Notes: generated from the letters alone by a model not told the origin. A DNA stretch of 55,135 nucleotides from Gammaproteobacteria bacterium (GCA_021731145.1 JAKFXX010000038.1:1-55135), one strand, 5' to 3'. Numbered from the stretch's first letter, positions 9,108 to 16,093 are shown. A program made the numbers and translations.

Positions 9108-10378
9108 AAAACCAACTTTTTCTCTAAAAAATAAATCTGTAACAATAGATTAGCCATGTAGTAAATGCTTGTAACTATCGCCAACCCGACTACACCCCAG
9201 AAATTAAAAACTACCACTTTGATGGGAATATATACCGTATAGGTGAACATAGACATCCGCGTGGGCGTCAGGGTATCGCCACATGCGTAAAAAGATGACG
9301 AACATATCTGTCCCACTGCACCACCTATAAACATGCCACCCAGCCAGATCATGATCCACCATAATTCCGCTACATTGCTAGCACTGACACTCCCATGTCC
9401 AATCAACAAATCAAGCGCAGCCTGACCAAACAGGCCCAGGATCAGCAGCCCTGTAAGGGTGACAGCCCCCACTTGCAGCAGTTTCCGGTGATAAGTACGC
9501 CGAAATCCGGCCTTGTCTCCCGCTTTGTGTAGCATGCTCAGTACCGGCACCAAGGGGACGGCAATGGCCTTGTTGAGCACTTGGCTAGCGGCACCATATA
9601 TCTGCTGGGCGAGGTAATACAACGACAGGCTGCCGCTACCTGCCATGGAGAGCAAAAAGCGATCTACCAAAGGGTCTGTCTTGTAATAGGCTGTGCCCAG
9701 CAACAGGGGTTTGATTCGCTGCCAGGCTTCCCGGATGGCCGCGCCTTTTAGATCGGGTCGAACTGGACGGCCCATGCCAGGAGCGAGCAGCAGGGTTTGC
9801 GCGCCCATGCTCAAGGTACTGATCCATGCAGCCGCAATCACACCAAAACGGGGAAGTGCCCAAATCAACAGCAGAAAGGCAAAAGCGCTGGCCAGGATTG
9901 GCGTGGATTCAGCCCACAGAAACTGTTGTCTAGCGTGGTAGGTGGCCCACTGCACACCATTGATGGCGGCAAACACCATGCCGACCAGTTGAATGCGAGT
10001 AAGCTCAACAGTCAAGGCCTGCCCCGCCTCATCGAAACCTGGTACGGTGAGCGGCACCCACCATGGCGCCGCCGCGTAAAGAAGAACAGCCAACAACCCG
10101 AACAGGCCGCCAATAAGGGCAAGGAATCCCCAAACATCATGCCGACGACGATCTTCACTTTCGCCCGAAAGAAGCGGAACCAGTACATGCATAAGCGATG
10201 CGCTGATGACCGCCAGCACCAATTGAGGGATCGTCATACCGGCAAAAAATGCGTCGGTCTCTACCCCTGGACCCAATTGGGTAAAGACATACCACTGGAA
10301 CAGGAAGGCGATGCCGATGTTGACTGCGGACAGAGCGCCGAGTTTAATTGCAAGCTTCACGGCGGCAACGCTATGCAA
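9104..10378 (-). CDS. MurJ/MviN-like lipid-linked oligosaccharide flippase
   Basis: A 424-aa membrane protein with about twelve hydrophobic segments. Stretches such as ETDAFFAGMTIPQLVLAV and YYLAQQIYGAASQVLNKAI place it in the MOP superfamily, close to the MurJ/MviN branch sometimes used in EPS loci. The likely role is moving the undecaprenyl-linked repeat unit across the inner membrane. It is shorter than housekeeping MurJ (~510 aa), so an EPS-specific role is preferred. It is the first intact gene of the operon block after the accessory island, and its stop overlaps the methyltransferase start. Confidence 0.8.
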   Translation of the reverse strand: MHSVAAVKLAIKLGALSAVNIGIAFLFQWYVFTQLGPGVETDAFFAGMTIPQLVLAVISASLMHVLVPLLSGESEDRRRHDVWGFLALIGGLFGLLAVLLYAAAPWWVPLTVPGFDEAGQALTVELTRIQLVGMVFAAINGVQWATYHARQQFLWAESTPILASAFAFLLLIWALPRFGVIAAAWISTLSMGAQTLLLAPGMGRPVRPDLKGAAIREAWQRIKPLLLGTAYYKTDPLVDRFLLSMAGSGSLSLYYLAQQIYGAASQVLNKAIAVPLVPVLSMLHKAGDKAGFRRTYHRKLLQVGAVTLTGLLILGLFGQAALDLLIGHGSVSASNVAELWWIMIWLGGMFIGGAVGQICSSSFYACGDTLTPTRMSMFTYTVYIPIKVVVFNFWGVVGLAIVTSIYYMANLLLQIYFLEKKLVL

Positions 10379-10532
10379 AGACTAAGCTTCATGAGATACC
10401 ACGCCGCTAACGCTCAACGTCATAGCCCAAAGTAGCGTCGCTGCCACTCCACAAACCCAGCCACCCCCTTACCTGCCAACGCCTGTTTGAACCCATAAAA
10501 ATGCATGGAAATAGGGTCAAATTCGATTCCAT

Positions 10533-10785
10533 TGTTCATTTCCCTGCATTAGCTCCCTACTGTAACTCTTGATGGGCGGTTGCCAGTCATTCAGTTCACC
10601 AGTATACAAAAAGAAGCGAGTCCCTTCTTCGTGAAGGCGACGATACAGGTGATTAATCCAGGCTGCGTTGAACAGCGATGCGCGACGCTTGATGCCATGC
10701 ACTTCATGGCCCTTGTGGAGAAAAAACTCGGCAAGGTCAGCTCCAGCTTGTCCGGTGACACCAGTACACATGCGCGTTTCGTCAT
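10533..10785 (-). pseudogene. gmd: gmd 5'-fragment, copy A1
   Basis: The sense strand starts ATGACGAAACGCGC and continues with codons for [32 protein letters not shown], the NAD-binding start of GDP-mannose 4,6-dehydratase. Homology stops near codon 60 (LYTGELNDW). The first codons are out of frame relative to the rest by one base, the same change as in four other copies. It is the copy nearest to fcl, 126 bp beyond the fcl stop. It can encode no enzyme. See the array finding. Confidence 0.75.
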
Positions 10786-10911
10786 GTTTTTTCACTTGAG
10801 CCTCTTTAATGATAGGCCACGATTTCCTGAGTTATTCGCCATGCCGACTTCCCCCTCTTTTGTTTCCGGCAGGTAGCCAATCATTCGTGGATCATCAGCG
10901 TTTCATAAATA

Positions 10912-11958
10912 TTATTGCGCCAGAAAATTGTTATACGCCATCGTGATACCCTGTTTAATTTCTGTTACGGCTCGCCACCCCAGCGTATTTAGCCGACCAA
11001 CATCCAAAAGCTTCTGTGAGGGACCGTCAGGTTTACTAATATCCATTATGATTTCGCCTTTAAATCCCACAATCCCCCTTATTATATCTGCCAATTCACG
11101 GATGGTAATGTCTTTTCCGCAACCAATGTTAATTAAAGGTGGCGAGGAGTAATGCGCGAGAAGTGGCGCAAACTCTTCGCTTGGTAAATTCATTAAAAAA
11201 ACGCAGGCATCGGCCATATCATCACTATAGAGGAACTCCCGCCTCGGGGTACCCGTACCCCAGACAACAACCTCTTTATCGTCCTTGATCTTTGCCTCGT
11301 GCATTTTTTTAATTAGTGCTGGAAGAACATGGGAGTTTTGCAGGTCATAATTATCATTTGGCCCGTACAGATTGGTGGGCATGACCGCCAGATATTGGGT
11401 GCCATACTGCCGGTTGTACGACCAGCACATTTCAATGCCGGCGATTTTAGCTATAGCATAGGGGCGATTGGTTGGCTCCAGGGTACCTGTCAGCAGATAC
11501 TCCTCTTTCATCGGCTGGGGGCAGTCGCGCGGATAAATGCAGGACGAGCCGAGAAACAGCAGCCTTTTTACTCCTGCTCGCCAGGATTCATGTATGACAT
11601 TGGTCTGGATAGCCAGATTCTGATAAATAAAATCACCAGGATAAGTGTTGTTGGCATGAATGCCGCCCACCTTGGCCGCCGCCAGGAAGACATATTCGGG
11701 TTGTTCTTTTTCGAAGAGCTCTTGTACCGCGCGTTGATCGGTGAGGTCCAGTTCGGGCGGTTCTTGCGCATCCCTGCGCTCACCGCACTTGGGCATCCTG
11801 CCCGGCGCGTGGGTGCGGGTGATGATATGCGTGTAAGGACCCTTCCCCTCACCCCTGCCCTCTCCCACGGAGGGAGAGGGTGATATTAGGCGCCGCATCA
11901 GGGCGGAGCCGACGAGGCCACGGTGACCGGCGACGTAAATTTTGGCAGATTTATCCAT
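10912..11958 (-). CDS. fcl: GDP-L-fucose synthase with two extra in-frame insertions
   Basis: A 348-aa SDR enzyme that converts GDP-4-keto-6-deoxymannose to GDP-L-fucose. Seen are AGHRGLVGSALMRRL (NADP-binding), FLAAAKVGGIHANN, GSSCIYPRDC and the catalytic YAIAKIAG (YxxxK). The family usually has ~310-320 aa. The extra length comes from two insertions near residues 25-65: one carrying SPSVGEGRGEGKGP, the other the 17 residues PGRMPKCGERRDAQEPP. They flank the conserved strand HIITRTHA and both correspond to repeats in the DNA. Whether the enzyme still folds is unknown. The ATG overlaps the stop of the upstream DUF5615 gene (ATGGATAA). Its substrate-supplying partner gmd is broken in this window. 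Confidence 0.88.
   Translation of the reverse strand: MDKSAKIYVAGHRGLVGSALMRRLISPSPSVGEGRGEGKGPYTHIITRTHAPGRMPKCGERRDAQEPPELDLTDQRAVQELFEKEQPEYVFLAAAKVGGIHANNTYPGDFIYQNLAIQTNVIHESWRAGVKRLLFLGSSCIYPRDCPQPMKEEYLLTGTLEPTNRPYAIAKIAGIEMCWSYNRQYGTQYLAVMPTNLYGPNDNYDLQNSHVLPALIKKMHEAKIKDDKEVVVWGTGTPRREFLYSDDMADACVFLMNLPSEEFAPLLAHYSSPPLINIGCGKDITIRELADIIRGIVGFKGEIIMDISKPDGPSQKLLDVGRLNTLGWRAVTEIKQGITMAYNNFLAQ
11755..11805. repeat. 51-bp in-frame repeat element inside fcl
   Basis: Seventeen codons in fcl encode PGRMPKCGERRDAQEPP between THA and ELDLTDQ, where ordinary GDP-fucose synthases have nothing. The same 51 bp with one amino-acid change occur at 12062-12112 in an unrelated gene. The ends read GCCGGGCAGG and AACCGCC on the sense strand, and the same ends bound the longer relative at 15621-15740. 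The length is a multiple of three, which preserves the frame. Confidence 0.8.
11858..11880. repeat. palindromic repeat inside fcl
   Basis: CCCTCTCCC, a 5-base loop and GGGAGAGGG form a perfect 9-bp stem. It lies in the first fcl insertion (roughly 11832-11890) and is translated as part of SPSVGEGRGEGKGP. Such G/C hairpins are normally found between genes. Confidence 0.65.
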
Positions 11959-12061
11959 GTTGCGTTTTTAATCTCAATTCTATGCAGGCCTGATTTTCTT
12001 GAAGTAAGGCATGTTCGATGACACTCCTGTGCTGAAGTAGCATATTTAGAACTACCGCTTT

Positions 12062-12112
12062 TGGCGGTTCTTGCACATCCCTGCGCTCACCGCACTTGGG
12101 CATCCTGCCCGG
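12062..12112. repeat. 51-bp in-frame repeat element inside the DUF5615 gene
   Basis: This encodes PGRMPKCGERRDVQEPP between SNQT and KAVVLNML. It matches the element in fcl base for base except near the DVQ/DAQ codon and sits only about 250 bp away from it in the same orientation. Confidence 0.8.
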
Positions 12113-12231
12113 CGTCTGATTTGACGTTTTCAGCCAGATGACTTGAGGCGGGTGCCCTTTTACGATGGCCATATCTTCAAAATCAGCATCGCGTGTCACA
12201 ATAACAAAACCATTTTTTTTAGCGAGCTCCC

Positions 12232-12309
12232 ATATGTCATTGGCTTAACATCTGTTTCAAAATCCTGGATTCCCGCCTTCGCGGGAATGACGAATTATTA
12301 GAGGTGCCC
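12232..12309. repeat. partial MITE (right half) inside the DUF5615 gene
   Basis: This matches the right-hand ~78 bp of the complete element at 14433-14561: the central CATCTGTTTCAAAATCCT, the hairpin ATTCCCGCCTTCGCGGGAAT and the end TTATTAGAGGTGCCC. The left half is missing, and gene sequence follows directly. It separates the first 14 codons of the toxin from the rest. Confidence 0.75.
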
Positions 12310-12346
12310 ACAAGTCGTCTCGACAAGTTTTTGTCGAGCAATAGTT

Positions 12347-12574
12347 TCATTCGATTGCCACCGAATACACGTTGTGTTCCCTATCAGCCGCATAGGCCAG
12401 GCAAGCTCTGATATCGGCTGGCTCCAGTTCTGGAAAGTCTTCCAGAATTTCAACCTCAGTCATTCCATCCGAAAGCATCGCCAGAACATCATAAACACTG
12501 ATGCGGAGTCCACGAACACAAGGCCGACCTCCTCGCTTTCCGGGCTCAATAAAAATTCTTTGCGTATGTGGCAT
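12347..12574 (-). CDS. DUF433 antitoxin
   Basis: A 75-aa protein, MPHTQRIFIEPGKRGGRPCVRG..., with the DUF433 core RGLRISVYDVLAMLSDGMT and EILEDFPELEPADIRACLAYA, a winged-helix type DNA-binding antitoxin (VapB45-like). A GGGAG sequence lies upstream of the ATG at usual spacing. It pairs with the DUF5615 toxin that follows with a 4-bp overlap, but that toxin is broken, so this antitoxin is now an orphan. It starts 19 bp after the stop of the gmd 3' remnant. Confidence 0.85.
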   Translation of the reverse strand: MPHTQRIFIEPGKRGGRPCVRGLRISVYDVLAMLSDGMTEVEILEDFPELEPADIRACLAYAADREHNVYSVAIE

Positions 12575-12593
12575 CTTTCAGGCTCCCAGATTG

Positions 12594-12758
12594 TTACTCA
12601 TGGCAATTCAGGACCGAATAGCCATGTTTCTTGACCAACTCATCACGCTCAGCCGTTTTAAGGCCTTCCCGTACCATTTCGGCCACGAGCTCTGGTGTTC
12701 CCCCGGCCCTGCTGGGATCTCCCAGCAAGATTTCCATTTCGGCAGGACGAAAGTCGTG
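12594..12758 (-). pseudogene. gmd: gmd 3'-end remnant
   Basis: About 54 codons read DFRPAEMEILLGDPSRAGG, ELVAEMVREGLKTAERDELV and KKHGYSVLNCHE before the stop. This is the C-terminus of GDP-mannose 4,6-dehydratase with a short internal deletion where KEKLGW usually lies. The rest of gmd is absent upstream; the sequence joins repeat B1 instead. In the ancestral order gmd would have preceded fcl, and the DUF433/DUF5615 module now sits between them. Confidence 0.75.
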
Positions 12759-12761
12759 TGC

Positions 12762-12974
12762 TCATATGCCATTCCAAACATCTTCTTCGACACGGGTCAG
12801 AATATCTTTTGCAAAACCCGTTGATTCCTGAAGTCTGGCGGCTGATTCTTCATTTATGCCCAGCACTATCCCTTCAATCGGCACATCTACAGCATTGATA
12901 GGGCGATCCCCATTATGTCCGGGAGCACCGGCACACAAGCTGCATTTTTCATGCTCTATGCGCTCTTTCATAAG
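12762..12974 (-). pseudogene. repeat B copy 1 (small ORF), fused to neuC remnant
   Basis: The sense strand encodes ...EGIVLGINEESAARL and QESTGFAKDILTRVEEDVWNGI before a TGA. The same ~60-residue unit recurs at 14140-14313 and 15854-16093. In this copy the upstream reading frame comes from neuC rather than from its own start. I do not recognise the family; the acidic EEDVWN ending is like the tail of some small antitoxins, which is only a suggestion. Confidence 0.5.
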
Positions 12975-13245
12975 GGCGGCTGCCACCGCTGTAAAAATCT
13001 CAAACCGGTCACCGAGTAGCACGACCAGATCGGGGCGCAATTCGCTCAAGGCATCGGCGAAACCGGTCGGCCTGAAACCCACCTTGCTCAATCCCGCTAT
13101 AAGTGAGGCCAAATTCAGACGGCAGGCGCATGTCAGTAGCGATGATTTTCAGCGTCAACTCAGGGTCGTACTTGATACCTTGCATGACCCAGCACATCAA
13201 TCCGTATTCGGCTCGAGTGCCGGTAACAACGCAGATTTTCCTCAT
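12970..13245 (-). pseudogene. neuC: neuC remnant (UDP-GlcNAc 2-epimerase, hydrolysing)
   Basis: The start is perfect for NeuC/WecB-like enzymes: MRKICVVTGTRAEYGL, then SEFGLTYSGIEQGGF. An internal deletion then shifts the frame and joins GFADALSELRPDLVVLLGDRF, EIFTAVAAALM in another frame. The sequence ends there and runs into repeat B1. The family normally has ~370 aa, so only about a fifth remains. The ATG overlaps the stop of the upstream ORF6N gene (ATGA), as fcl and gmd starts do with toxin genes nearby. Confidence 0.78.
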
Positions 13246-13790
13246 TTATTTTTCTTCTTTATCGTGTGCTTAAACCTTAAAACCGCGAAGTTCAGTTCGA
13301 TTGAGGTTTCCGTGTCACTCGTTTGTAAATCGTCATCGAAAATTTCGGAGATTAGCTCACCGCTTTTTTGCATGAGTGACTTTTGTTGGGCTTTATCTTG
13401 AGCTACTGATAACTCTTTGATGTTTCTGGATAGTTCCCTGATTTTTGAGAAAGTCTCGACTATTGAGATGGTCGCTTGGGTTGCTTGCGAGCTTTTGAGT
13501 ATTGTGGCAAGCATGTACAAGCCTTTTTCAGCAAACGCTTTGGGGTTTACCGTGGAGTGCTTGAGCTTATCGAACCGGTGGAAATTTTCCACCAGTTCAT
13601 TTTTTTCAGGCTTTGAAAGCTCAACAATATATCCAGCAGGAAACTTATCTGGATTATTTGCAACGGCTTTATTGATATCTCTGGTCTCAACCCCATAGAT
13701 TTGAGCCACATCGCTATCAAGCAAAACTTTTTGCCCTCTTATCTCGATGATGAACTCTTCTAAATTCTCGATTTTTACTATGTCGCTCAT
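13242..13790 (-). CDS. ORF6N-domain protein
   Basis: A 182-aa protein. The first ~90 residues form the ORF6N domain (IRGQKVLLDSDVAQIYGVET, INKAVANNPDKFPAGY), a KilA-N-associated DNA-binding module known from phage antirepressors and mobile islands. The C-terminal half is predicted helical and charged, ending KHTIKKKNK. It looks intact. Its stop overlaps the neuC start codon. The role is unknown; in chromosomal islands such genes behave as accessory regulators and are often listed near toxin-antitoxin loci. Confidence 0.82.
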   Translation of the reverse strand: MSDIVKIENLEEFIIEIRGQKVLLDSDVAQIYGVETRDINKAVANNPDKFPAGYIVELSKPEKNELVENFHRFDKLKHSTVNPKAFAEKGLYMLATILKSSQATQATISIVETFSKIRELSRNIKELSVAQDKAQQKSLMQKSGELISEIFDDDLQTSDTETSIELNFAVLRFKHTIKKKNK

Positions 13791-13869
13791 ATCAGCTCGT
13801 TCTTGCTATAGTTTTTTGCGCAACTTGCCCTATAACCTCATCCCAGCGCATTGGCGAGATGCTGCTACC

Positions 13870-14085
13870 AGTACGCTAGCAGCCTGTCATTCAGTTTATC
13901 AGGATGCAAAAAGACGCGCACCCCTTCTTCGTGAGGGCCACGACGCAGGTGATCAATCCGGGCTGTTTTGAACAACGACGCACACCGCTTGATGCCCTGC
14001 ACTTCATAGCCCTTGTTGAGCAGAAATTCGGTGAGGTAAGCCCCGTCTTGCCCGGTGACACCGGTACACATGCGCGTTTAGTCAT
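13870..14085 (-). pseudogene. gmd: gmd 5'-fragment, copy A2
   Basis: Encodes [32 protein letters not shown]..., with the same one-base shift near codon 5 (GCGCATGTGTACC) as A1, A4 and A5. On its sense upstream side lies repeat B2 plus a ~50-bp spacer. On its downstream side sequence passes toward the ORF6N gene. It is more diverged than the other copies. Confidence 0.75.
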
Positions 14086-14139
14086 GTCTTTTTACTTTAC
14101 TCTATTTCTCATAGTGGGCGGTGCTCACCCTACGTGTGC

Positions 14140-14313
14140 TCATATGTCATTCCAAACATCTTCTTCGACACGGGTCAGAACATCCTTTGCAAAACCCGTT
14201 GATTCTTGCAGCCTGGCAAGCATGAATTGGCTGGCGGCTGATGCTTCATTTGTTTCCAGCACTATCCCTTCGGTCAGCGCAAAAACGGGGGCAGGCTCGA
14301 TTTCAATATTCAT
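14140..14313 (-). CDS. small ORF, repeat B copy 2
   Basis: A complete 57-aa reading frame, MNIEIEPAPVFALTEGI..., ending TRVEEDVWNDI. The ATG lies directly after the 3' edge of gmd fragment A3. Copies 1 and 3 share the C-terminal ~40 residues but have different starts. The start MNIEIEPAP resembles the short leaders after other A copies (ATGAACACGGAAATCGAG after A5). No family recognised. It could be a small antitoxin or only a translated repeat. Confidence 0.4.
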   Translation of the reverse strand: MNIEIEPAPVFALTEGIVLETNEASAASQFMLARLQESTGFAKDVLTRVEEDVWNDI

Positions 14314-14591
14314 ATCAGTGCGTTAGCCGCCTACTCTAATTCTTGATGAACAGTTGCCAGTCATTCATTTCACAAAGATGCAAAAAGAAGCAAATCCGTT
14401 CTTCGTGATACGGGTGATCAATCCGGACTCTAGGGCACCTCTAAAAATTCAAATTCCCGTCATTCCCGCGAAGGCGGGAATCCATAAGTCATTGACTTAT
14501 CATCTGTTTCAAAATCCTAGATTCCCGCCTTCGCGGGAATGACGAATTATTAGAGGTGCCCTCTATTGAACAGGGATGCGCGTTTAGTCAT
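14314..14591 (-). pseudogene. gmd: gmd 5'-fragment, copy A3, with MITE and internal deletion
   Basis: The fragment starts at ATGACTAAACGCGC overlapping the stop of hepT copy 1. The middle is missing: the sequence jumps between two ATGCGCG repeats present in intact copies. A complete MITE (14433-14561) then interrupts it. After the MITE the normal 3' part of unit A follows (CTGGCAACTGTTCATC on the sense strand). Confidence 0.75.
14433..14561. mobile_element. complete 129-bp MITE with TCTA target duplication
   Basis: Terminal inverted repeats GGGCACCTCTAA and TTAGAGGTGCCC bound the element, and TCTA stands on both sides (14429-14432 and 14562-14565). Joining the flanks restores the expected gmd-fragment sequence GACTCTATTGAAC. 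Inside are two hairpins with ATTCCCGC...GCGGGAAT arms. It has no coding capacity. A 4-bp duplication is typical of IS5-group transposases, which may mobilise it; this is an inference. Confidence 0.85.
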
Positions 14592-15075
14592 GCGGCAAGC
14601 CTATCTGTTTCGCATAGTTTTGGATACGTGCAACAACATCCAGCAGCATTTTCGTGGCTGGGTCGGCAGATTGCAGCGCTTCGAAAAACAGTTCTTCGGA
14701 TGACATGTATTCATGCACCAGGAGATTCCTGAGTTTTCTGACACCGATAAACTCTTCTGCACTTTCCAGCCAGTCCATGCGTTCCGCATAAGCAAGCACA
14801 TCGAGAAGTGATTTGGGTTGTGCCCCGACCAAGGCCGAAAAACGTGGCAGCAGCTTGTCACCAATATGATCTTGCAGCCGACCGAAGCGCCCGACAAAGG
14901 CATCTATCTTTTCCGCAAGGTCTTCGCGCTCAGGAAGTGAGCGAACCCATGCCAGGTCAATCGGCAAGGCATACAGGGTGCGATGGGTATAGGCCAGATG
15001 GGCTGCCTCGCGCTCTGCCAGGTCCAGTGCCAGGCGGGCGATATCGGCATGTTCGGGAAGGTAAGCGAGACTCAC
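14584..15075 (-). CDS. hepT: HepT-like HEPN toxin, copy 1
   Basis: A 163-aa all-helical HEPN protein. The ribonuclease/AMPylation motif RX4HXY is R116-NLLV-H121-E-Y123. In the HepT/MntA (type VII) system the HEPN toxin is an RNase that the MNT partner inactivates by AMPylating this Tyr. The GTG start overlaps the MntA stop (GTGA), giving translational coupling. Its own stop lies inside the gmd start ATGACTAA. A longer reading frame up to 15198 overlaps the MntA gene and is rejected. A near-identical but frameshifted copy lies at 17936-18429. Confidence 0.85.
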   Translation of the reverse strand: MSLAYLPEHADIARLALDLAEREAAHLAYTHRTLYALPIDLAWVRSLPEREDLAEKIDAFVGRFGRLQDHIGDKLLPRFSALVGAQPKSLLDVLAYAERMDWLESAEEFIGVRKLRNLLVHEYMSSEELFFEALQSADPATKMLLDVVARIQNYAKQIGLPHD

Positions 15076-15371
15076 AATTGGACTCCGTTTTGTTTGGCAA
15101 TGCGGAATATCGGTGTTTCGGGTGTACTCGTGTCTTTGAGCAGGATGTCGAGTTTGCGGTCGCCCAGCGCCATGACAAGTGCGCCTTCCAGCCGACAAAG
15201 TGCCTGGACGCGATTGGGAACGATGTGGTCTGCCTCGATGTAAAGGTCAATGTCACCACCGCGCGCGGCGTCGTCTACGCGGGAGCCAAACAGCCAGACG
15301 CGGGCATCCGCCCCCATCATGCGGACTACGGTATTGCGTATCGCGGCTTGTTGGGTTTGGGTCAGGCGCAT
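15072..15371 (-). CDS. mntA: MntA-like nucleotidyltransferase antitoxin, copy 1
   Basis: A 99-aa minimal nucleotidyltransferase. GSRVDDAARGGDIDL provides the GSX9DXD active-site motif (Gly29, Ser30, Asp40, Asp42). It is expected to AMPylate and so silence the HEPN toxin that follows with a GTGA overlap. The ATG starting MRLTQTQQAA was chosen because both other pairs of this type also start MRLT and have 99 aa; the frame is open 14 codons further upstream into repeat sequence. It follows gmd fragment A4. Confidence 0.85.
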   Translation of the reverse strand: MRLTQTQQAAIRNTVVRMMGADARVWLFGSRVDDAARGGDIDLYIEADHIVPNRVQALCRLEGALVMALGDRKLDILLKDTSTPETPIFRIAKQNGVQL

Positions 15372-15420
15372 GGGGCAGGCGGCTCTTGCGGCGCAGAAAA
15401 AATGGGGGCACACTTTTCCA

Positions 15421-15793
15421 TGTTCATATCAGCGCATTAGTCCCCTACTGTAACTCTTAATGGGCGGTTGCCAGTCATTCAGTTCACCAGTATACAAAAA
15501 GAAGCGAGCCCCTTCTACGTGAAGGACACGATAAAAGTGATCAATCCGGGCTGTATTGAACAGTAATGCGCGGCGATTGATGCTGTGCACTTCATAGCCC
15601 TTGTGGAGCAGAAACTCGGCGCCGGGCAGAAGGCCCAAGTGCGGGTCGCTTCCGGCATCCTCCCTCTGGCGACACTTGTGCATCCATGCACGTCGTGAGC
15701 GCAGGGAAGAGCGAAAGCGAAGGGTTCCGCAAGAACCGCCAAGGTAAGCCCCGTCTTGTCCGGTGACACCGGTACACATGCGCGTTTAGTCAT
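15421..15793 (-). pseudogene. gmd: gmd 5'-fragment, copy A4, carrying a 120-bp insertion
   Basis: The same segment as the other A copies but split by the 120-bp repeat element at 15621-15740 between the codons for AYL and [12 protein letters not shown]. The insertion keeps the frame open, adding 40 residues. The one-base shift near codon 5 is present. Downstream on the sense strand the mntA copy 1 gene follows; upstream lies repeat B3. Confidence 0.75.
15621..15740. repeat. 120-bp long form of the gene-invading repeat element
   Basis: On the plus strand the element begins GCCGGGCAGAAGGCCCAAGT and ends CGCAAGAACCGCC, like the 51-bp forms in fcl and the DUF5615 gene. Its extra centre GGTCGCTTCCGGCATCC...CTGGCGACACTTGTGCATCC matches insertions in hrcA and the P-type ATPase. 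The length is 40 codons. Removing it restores the consensus CTCGGC-AAGGTAAG of the gmd fragments, so the boundaries are well defined. Confidence 0.8.
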
Positions 15794-15853
15794 GTTTTTT
15801 CACTTTACTCTATTCTCATGTCTCATGGCGGGCGATGCTCACCCTACGTGTGC

Positions 15854-16093
15854 TCATATGCCATTCCAAACATCTTCTTCAATACTGGTCAGAACATTAT
15901 TTGCAAAACCCGTTGATTCTTGTAGCCTGGCAAGCATGGATTGGCTAGCGCCTGATGCTTCATTTATGCCCAACACTATTCCTTCGATCGGCGCATCTAC
16001 AGCATTTGTAGGGCGAGTTCCATTATGTCCGGGGGGCGCTGGCACACACGCTGCCTTTTTCATGCGTGTACGCTCTTTTACGAGTAGCTGCAT
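15854..16093 (-). pseudogene. repeat B copy 3 (small ORF)
   Basis: Up to 79 codons, with MKKAACVPAPPGHNGTRP, then PIEGIVLGINEAS and QESTGFANNVLTSIEEDVWNGI. The C-terminal part equals copies 1 and 2. The start region ATGAAAAAGGCAGCGTGTGT resembles a decayed gmd start at the nucleotide level. It lies between the YgiT gene and gmd fragment A4. Coding status is uncertain. Confidence 0.4.

Larger units (their letters stand above)
11951..12350 (-). pseudogene. DUF5615-family PIN-like toxin, interrupted
   Basis: The true N-terminus MKLLLDKNLSRRLV begins at an ATG overlapping the DUF433 stop (ATGA). It then breaks off into a MITE fragment (to about 12232), and the gene resumes as DIWELAKKNGFVIVTRDADFEDMA, the conserved second half of the DUF5615/Mut7-C toxin. 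About 25-30 central codons are missing. The C-terminal part additionally carries the 17-residue insertion PGRMPKCGERRDVQEPP. The gene is therefore dead as a toxin. Its stop overlaps the fcl start codon. The partner antitoxin (DUF433) upstream is intact. Confidence 0.8.

Noticed and set aside
12608..12793. Small ORF on the minus strand starting MSKKMFGMAYEHTT
   Set aside because: The correct frame here is the C-terminus of gmd, recognisable by LLGDPSRA and ELVAEMVRE. The other frame is accidental.
14433..14561. ATTCCCGC/GCGGGAAT repeats as a CRISPR array
   Set aside because: The repeats are inverted arms of one MITE, not regularly spaced direct repeats, and no cas gene is present.
15072..15198. 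Longer version of HEPN copy 1 starting at 15198
   Set aside because: The extra N-terminal residues are the mntA gene read in another frame. The GTG at 15075 overlaps the mntA stop and matches the copy 2 arrangement.
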